A DNA stretch of 37,518 nt from Candidatus Baldrarchaeota archaeon (GTDB taxonomy: Archaea > Asgardarchaeota > Baldrarchaeia > Baldrarchaeales > DXJG01), in contig JAEOSG010000009.1 of assembly GCA_016840485.1 (NCBI GenBank), positions 1 to 37,518 on the forward strand. The letters run 5' to 3'. A program made the position numbers and the translations under genes. Below the pieces are notes generated by a model. That model saw only the letters and a program-made list of their open reading frames with translations. It did not search any database and was not told the origin of the DNA. Of the stretch, positions 33,523 through 37,518 are shown piece by piece. Numbering within the stretch: position 1 is the first letter of the stretch; each line of letters begins with the position of its first letter.

Positions 33523-35289
33523 TTAGATGCCTCCCAAGGACTTTTCTAAGCATTCATACATAGCATCAATGGTTAAAATTTCCTTAGGAATACCGTACTT
33601 GTTCAATTTATCTGCAAGTAGAGTTACTTGCGGCGGTTTTAAGAAAGCTTCCCTAAGAGTTTCGATCTGTGTGAACACTTCAGGCGTTGGACCATCTAGA
33701 AGAACCCTGCCATAGTTTAGTACTATGACCCTTGACGCATATTCTGCAGCTAACTCCATATCGTGAGTTATTACAATTATTGTTTTTCCTTCGTCATTAA
33801 GTTTCTTGTAAAAGTCCATCATATCCCTACTGGTTCTATAGTCTTGACCAGTTGTAGGTTCATCAACTATTAAAACCTTAGGTTTCATGGCCAAAATTGA
33901 TGCTACAACCACTTTTTGTCTTTCGCCTTTACTCAAGGAAAATGGATTTTCTTCCAGCACATCTTCTAGATGAAGAGCCTTAGTAACCTCTTCTACACGT
34001 TTTTCAATTTCCTCTTCGGGTAGATTTAAATTTCTTAGACCAAACTCTAATTCCTCTCTTACTTTTCTTGTACATATTTGGAAGTCGGGGTTTTGGAAAA
34101 CGTAGCCAACATTCTTTGAAAGTTCAATTATTGATGCTTCTGTCGTGTCTTTCCCGAAGACATAAACTTTACCCTCGGTTGGTAAAAGGAGGCCGTTAAA
34201 ATGCTTGACCAATGTTGTTTTCCCAGAACCATTTTGACCTATTATGGCTATAAATTCGCCATCATATATTTTGAGTGAAACATCGCGTATAGCTACAGTT
34301 CCACCGGGATAAATGTGTGTTAAGTTAACAGTCTCTATTATTGGCTCTTCTCCTGAAGCCTCTCCCTTGTATTTCGTATACTTGTTCGCTATGTAGTTTT
34401 TAGCAACTTCTTCACATTTTTCACGGTTAATGTTCTTTTTCGTTATTATTTTCTCAAATGTTGTATATGCCTCGTCCAACGTCATTGGTATAGATATTTC
34501 AGGAATCTTTTGCTTTAATCTGCGAGCAAGAGCAGTTACTTGGGGTATTCTTATACCCAACTCTTCTAAGTCTTCTCTGTGTATAAGTTCGTAAGGTTTG
34601 CCGTCAAAGACCATTTCTCCCTTCTTTAAAACTATTACTCTATCTACAAAGGGTAGTAACTCCTCGAGTTTATGTTCGACGAGAATCAATGTTTTTCTTT
34701 CTCTTTGAGAAAGTTCGTTTAGAAGCTTAAATACTTGGAAGGTACCTATAGGATCAAGGTTGGATGTTGGTTCATCAAGCACTAGTATTTCTGATCCCAT
34801 GACTAGAACTGAGCCTAATGCGCATGCTTGTTGCTGTCCTCCAGACAGAAAATGAGGATTCTGTTCCCTATACTCCTTGAGCCTCAATACTTCGAGGTAG
34901 ATTTCAATTCTTCTCCTAATTTCTTCAGGAGGTACGCCGTAGTTTTCTGCTCCAAAGGCCAGTTCATCTTCAACTGTGGGCGCTATTAATTGGCTTGCAG
35001 GGTCTTGAAATAGCATACCCACCATGTGGGATAGGAAAGAAACATCGTATCTTTTTGTATTGTATTCTTTAACATAGACATCGCCTTTTAATTTACCTCT
35101 AAAGAAGTGGGGAATAAGTCCATTGAATAACCTACATAATGTTGTTTTGCCAGCGCCGGCGTGCCCCGTTATTAAAACTCTTTCTCCTTCTCTAATCTTA
35201 AGGTTAATGTCTGTAAGCGCTGGAGTTTTGGAACCTGAGTATGTAAATGTCACGTTCTCCACATTTATTACAATGTTTTCGCCTGTCAT
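33523..35289 (-). CDS. ecfA: Fused double ATPase of an ECF importer (EcfA1-EcfA2)
   Basis: About 588 aa with two complete ABC domains. Domain 1: Walker A GHAGAGKTT near residue 42, QDPASQ, signature LSGGQQQ near 144, Walker B ILVLDEPTSNLD, switch His in VEHKLEE. Domain 2: GQNGSGKTT near 350, QNPDFQ, signature LSKGERQ near 450, Walker B LIVDEPTTGQD, TTGQD in place of the usual D-loop TAGLD, and ITHDME. Both can hydrolyse ATP by motif. ATG 35289 is used; the track TTG at 35298 lies 9 nt upstream. ECF ATPases are usually two genes; here they are one. Confidence 0.94.
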   Translation of the reverse strand: MTGENIVINVENVTFTYSGSKTPALTDINLKIREGERVLITGHAGAGKTTLCRLFNGLIPHFFRGKLKGDVYVKEYNTKRYDVSFLSHMVGMLFQDPASQLIAPTVEDELAFGAENYGVPPEEIRRRIEIYLEVLRLKEYREQNPHFLSGGQQQACALGSVLVMGSEILVLDEPTSNLDPIGTFQVFKLLNELSQRERKTLILVEHKLEELLPFVDRVIVLKKGEMVFDGKPYELIHREDLEELGIRIPQVTALARRLKQKIPEISIPMTLDEAYTTFEKIITKKNINREKCEEVAKNYIANKYTKYKGEASGEEPIIETVNLTHIYPGGTVAIRDVSLKIYDGEFIAIIGQNGSGKTTLVKHFNGLLLPTEGKVYVFGKDTTEASIIELSKNVGYVFQNPDFQICTRKVREELEFGLRNLNLPEEEIEKRVEEVTKALHLEDVLEENPFSLSKGERQKVVVASILAMKPKVLIVDEPTTGQDYRTSRDMMDFYKKLNDEGKTIIVITHDMELAAEYASRVIVLNYGRVLLDGPTPEVFTQIETLREAFLKPPQVTLLADKLNKYGIPKEILTIDAMYECLEKSLGGI

Positions 35290-35425
35290 ATAGATCAATC
35301 CCAGACATCTTTCATTTGCATTAATAACGATGAGTTCATTAGAGTTGTGGAGAAGTTATATTTATTACTTACGGTACACATCAAGGGAAACAACATATGT
35401 AACAACTTTTTTGACATTAAACATA

Positions 35426-35436
35426 CAACAATGTTG
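35426..35436. promoter_or_regulatory. Inverted repeat CAACA-A-TGTTG between divergent ECF genes
   Basis: A perfect 5-bp-arm repeat about 30 bp upstream of the S-component TATA box. A related element, AACAACATATGTAAC, lies 30 bp farther left (about 35390-35404). The arms resemble the ACAACA/TGTTGT repeat before the Roadblock gene. Candidate operator for joint control of the importer. Confidence 0.4.
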
Positions 35437-35454
35437 CATATACTTCTACACCGA

Positions 35455-35468
35455 AGCATATATATAAA
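35455..35468 (+). promoter_or_regulatory. TATA box of the S-component operon
   Basis: GCATATATATAAAA, a near-ideal archaeal TATA box, about 75 nt before the ATG; predicted transcript start near 35492 with a leader of about 45 nt. Confidence 0.6.
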
Positions 35469-35536
35469 ACTTTTATGAAGTATATGAGAGAAGTAAAAAT
35501 AAGAATAAAATTTAGAATGGGAGAGGTGCAATCATA

Positions 35537-36115
35537 ATGAGCGAAGAAGGTAAAGTACCCCCTCCAAGAAGGCCATTCTTAACTGCAAGGCAAGTTGCTA
35601 TGATTGCTGCTTTCGGTGGATTAGGATTCACTTGGAGAGCATTAGGATTAGTTATTCCATTGTTTCCACCGTTCGTTCTCGACATACGTGAAACAATATT
35701 GGTCATAGCGGCTTTTGCTGGAGGGCCTTACGTAGCAATTGGTACAGGAATATTGATAGGCTTACCATCTGCTGTTCCCATGTGCGACACAATTTATTAT
35801 CCACTTCTTGGAATATGTGTTTGCACGGTGGCTAAATTTGTTTACAAGAATCGTAAGCAGTGGTGGGCATGGGTATTAATGTTCGTTGTAATAGCAGTGT
35901 CTGAGGCTGCAATGTTAACACTTTTCATTGCAGAACTGGCCTTTGTACTACGTCTGGTTTCCTTCTGGCCAGAACTTGTAGCATCATTTGGAATAACATA
36001 CTGGGCCTATGTGTTACAGGAATTTATACCACTATTCATATTGGTTCAGATAGCACCAGAGTTTATGAAGCCTACATGGAGCTGGCGTGGCGGAGAAGTT
36101 GTAGAAGAGGAGTAA
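35537..36115 (+). CDS. ECF transporter S-component-like membrane protein
   Basis: 192 aa with five or six membrane segments after a cytoplasmic N-terminus (PPPRRPFLTARQ). FGGLGFTWRALG near residue 33, then a loop with PPFVLDIRE, and AAFAGGPYVAIGTG near 62 follow the S-component pattern, where the second helix pair and the first loop shape the ligand pocket. Divergence from ecfA/ecfT, with operator-like repeats between, supports a working importer. ATG 35537 has GAGAGGTG nine bases upstream. The substrate is not recognisable; the usual vitamin-specific motifs were not seen. Confidence 0.8.
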   Translation: MSEEGKVPPPRRPFLTARQVAMIAAFGGLGFTWRALGLVIPLFPPFVLDIRETILVIAAFAGGPYVAIGTGILIGLPSAVPMCDTIYYPLLGICVCTVAKFVYKNRKQWWAWVLMFVVIAVSEAAMLTLFIAELAFVLRLVSFWPELVASFGITYWAYVLQEFIPLFILVQIAPEFMKPTWSWRGGEVVEEE

Positions 36116-36128
36116 GGAGGAATGAGAC

Positions 36129-36371
36129 ATGAGTACGGGAACCGGTGGAACGGAAAAGGGTATTAGCGCTACGACAGCCACAATAATTCTAGTAGTTGTG
36201 ATAGTGATATTAGCGATAATCAGAATAATAGGATGGTTCTACAACGTCGGGTTAACTGGTGCTAAACCTTTACGTGAATTACACCCATGGGACTGGATCC
36301 TCGAAATAATAACAATAATCATAGTTATAGCTCTCGTATATACATGGTGGAAAAAGTACAAAGGAAAATAG
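36129..36371 (+). CDS. 80-aa two-helix membrane protein of the ECF operon
   Basis: Membrane segments about residues 15-38 and 55-74; between them the loop GLTGAKPLRELHPWDW, and a basic end KKYKGK. AGGAGG seven bases before the ATG overlaps the S-component stop region (13-nt gap), so the two are co-translated. Small helper membrane proteins such as CbiN exist in metal ECF systems, but this protein shows no CbiN signature, so a helper role is inference. No family recognised. Confidence 0.8.
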   Translation: MSTGTGGTEKGISATTATIILVVVIVILAIIRIIGWFYNVGLTGAKPLRELHPWDWILEIITIIIVIALVYTWWKKYKGK

Positions 36372-36575
36372 AATAACCTTAATTTAATTTCACTATTTTT
36401 TATCGAGTTTTTGGTTAAACATCGATAATTAGTTGGTTTTCCCGTTTAGTATAATTCTTTGTTATTTAGTTTTAGTTTAGTGGTATATATTTTATAGTTA
36501 TAAAAATGGCGCCGATAAAAACGCTAATAAAGTCTATAAGTGTATATTTTGTTAAGGGTTTAGGGGAGGATTTAA

Positions 36576-37116
36576 ATGAATGTAATATGTAAGTTAAAGG
36601 AAGCTGAACATTTCCTTGAAAAGTTATATGAGGTTCAAGGTATCGAAGATAAGTTTAAACGTTACTTAGATAGATTTTTAGCTGCTGTTCGAAGCATACC
36701 TAACTTTTTGCTGCGGAATTACAGTGTTAAATTCGGTTTGGGCATTCCTTTGGTTAAAAAAACTGTATTTTGAACTTTTCGAGGAAATAGCTGAGCAAAT
36801 TAAAAACAAATTAGCAATTGATTTTGTTAAAATGGTGGAAGCAGAAAATGAAGGAATTAGAGAATGATCTTTTGGGTTCATTACTAATCGACGAAAAACG
36901 TATTGATGCTCAAAATATTTTTATGATGCCTAAATTATATAGGTTGAGGTGCAAGCTGGTGTACCGCTAGTTCAGAAGGTAGAGGAGTATGGAGTGAGGG
37001 TTGGCTGGTTCTTCAAAGAATACGATAAGGAGCCAGTTCTTGTTGTATGCGAGAAATTTCTTAATATTATGAGAAAGTTTGTAGACGAGGCGGAAGCTAG
37101 ATTTCCCCCGATTTAA
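36576..37116 (+). pseudogene. Conserved-type hypothetical protein with three frameshifts
   Basis: The ATG at 36576 has GGGGAGG about 9 nt upstream. The frame reads well to GIPLVKK, then an A7 run at 36756-36762 with one extra A derails it. Dropping that A continues as LYFELFEEIAEQIKNKLA. A second extra A (A4 run near 36845) gives EMKELENDLLGSLLIDEKR. A missing base near 36943 joins VEVQAGVPLVQKVEEYG, ending at TAA 37114-37116. The repaired protein is about 179 aa, helical at the start with RFLAAVRSIPNFLL and beta-rich later. It looks like a small archaeal hypothetical family whose name I do not know. Confidence 0.7.
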
Positions 37117-37432
37117 AAGTAACTTTATTATAATTATAAATCTAAACTCTTGAAAGCGCAAGCCATACAAAGTACAGTTAGCATTTAATTTGATGCTTCC
37201 TTTACCTAATAACTTTTATAAGGTGTCATTAGTTCTGTTTTTGCTGGAAAAGAGACTCATAAGCCCGGACGTTAGTTTCAAAGATGTTTTGATAACTATT
37301 TCCACGATACTTCTTCTTTTGAGATTTTATTAGAAAACCGTGAAACAAAGATAAATTTGAATAAAATTTATATTCAGAAAAAGCCTATTTGAATTATTGA
37401 AAGGTGTTTGAGAATTTCGCAGGTTGTTTTAA
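37117..37432. other. Gene-free stretch before the last partial gene
   Basis: AT-rich, with TATAAAATTTATATT-like elements near 37358-37372 that could be the promoter of the gene at 37433. A CATAAGCCCGGACG stretch near 37260 looks tRNA-like in its anticodon loop but has no pairing stem. No RNA gene supported. Confidence 0.3.
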
Positions 37433-37518
37433 ATGTCAAAGAAAATTATTGAGGAACTTGCAGAGAAAATCACTAATTCTTTACCAGTGAGAAGTAGACT
37501 GGCCATCATTGGAGATAC
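37433..37518 (+). CDS. Start of an unidentified gene (runs off right edge)
   Basis: ATG 37433 opens 28 codons with no stop: an amphipathic helix (KKIIEELAEKITNSLP) followed by VRSRLAIIGD, the start of a beta strand. Upstream AGGTTG lies about 6-11 nt before the ATG. Too short to assign; a nucleotide- or cofactor-binding protein would fit the strand ending in GD, but that is a guess. Confidence 0.5.
   Translation, partial: MSKKIIEELAEKITNSLPVRSRLAIIGD

Noticed and set aside
37255-37290. tRNA-like CTCATAAGCCCGGACG
   Set aside because: The anticodon loop look is there, but the 5' side has no complementary stem and no D or T arm can be paired.
22811-37422. Shared 15-mer TTGAGAATTTCGCAG at about 22810 and 37408
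   Set aside because: A single 15-base match in an AT-rich 37-kb window is not clearly above chance, and no longer repeat or element boundary surrounds it.
1-37518. CRISPR array, rRNA or integrated element
   Set aside because: No regularly spaced repeats, no rRNA-like sequence, no integrase or intact transposase ORF was found on either strand.

Overview
The window is archaeal chromosome. The opening operon is nurA-herA-mre11-rad50, the end-resection cluster typical of (hyper)thermophilic archaea. Promoters are TATA-box type; several place the box about 26 to 30 nt before the start codon, as in leaderless transcripts, while other genes carry AGGAGG or GGTGAT type ribosome sites. Base composition is AT-rich throughout. 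The gene mix (ECF transporter, HpaB/4-hydroxybutyryl-CoA dehydratase-like flavoprotein, HdrD/GlpC-like Fe-S protein, creatininase, acetamidase/formamidase, Era-like GTPase with DUF2073, Roadblock protein) would suit a Bathyarchaeia-like or other TACK lineage. That placement is inference; no rRNA or tRNA gene was seen to test it.

Layout. 1-4625 (minus): nurA, herA, mre11 and the first 170 codons of rad50, tightly overlapped. 4944-8322: small membrane proteins, an Era-like GTPase, a DUF2119-like metallohydrolase candidate and a Roadblock/LC7 protein. 8493-9315: an amidohydrolase with two frameshifts. 9463-12487: exported penicillin-acylase-family hydrolase followed by a small membrane protein. 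12678-19119: Fe-S protein, radical SAM protein, beta-lactamase-like hydrolase, HAD and HD phosphohydrolases, membrane M28 peptidase. 19135-22593: a regulatory stretch with two near-twin 65-aa winged-helix proteins, an E2F/DP-like winged-helix coiled-coil protein, a second Era-like GTPase with its DUF2073 partner, and a gutted acyl-CoA synthetase. 23039-32586: catabolic genes (acetamidase/formamidase, SDR, HpaB-like enzyme, enolase-superfamily enzyme, creatininase-family amidohydrolase), mixed with a MNT-HEPN module whose toxin is broken and a frameshifted membrane protein. 32647-36371: an ECF-type importer with EcfT and a fused double ATPase on the minus strand, and an S-component-like protein plus an 80-aa membrane protein on the plus strand. 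36576-37116: another multiply frameshifted gene. A last ORF runs off the right edge.

The most unusual item is the protein at 19399-19932. Its N-terminus aligns with the eukaryotic E2F/DP DNA-binding domain, including the RRxYD DNA-contact motif, and is followed by a coiled coil. About 115 bp upstream of its start lies TTTGGCGCCAA, a palindromic match to the eukaryotic E2F consensus. A second theme is clustered gene decay: at least eight lesions fall in four short loci, while more than 20 kb of other coding sequence, including genes of 1.2 to 2.7 kb, shows none. That pattern argues for real pseudogenes rather than random sequencing errors.
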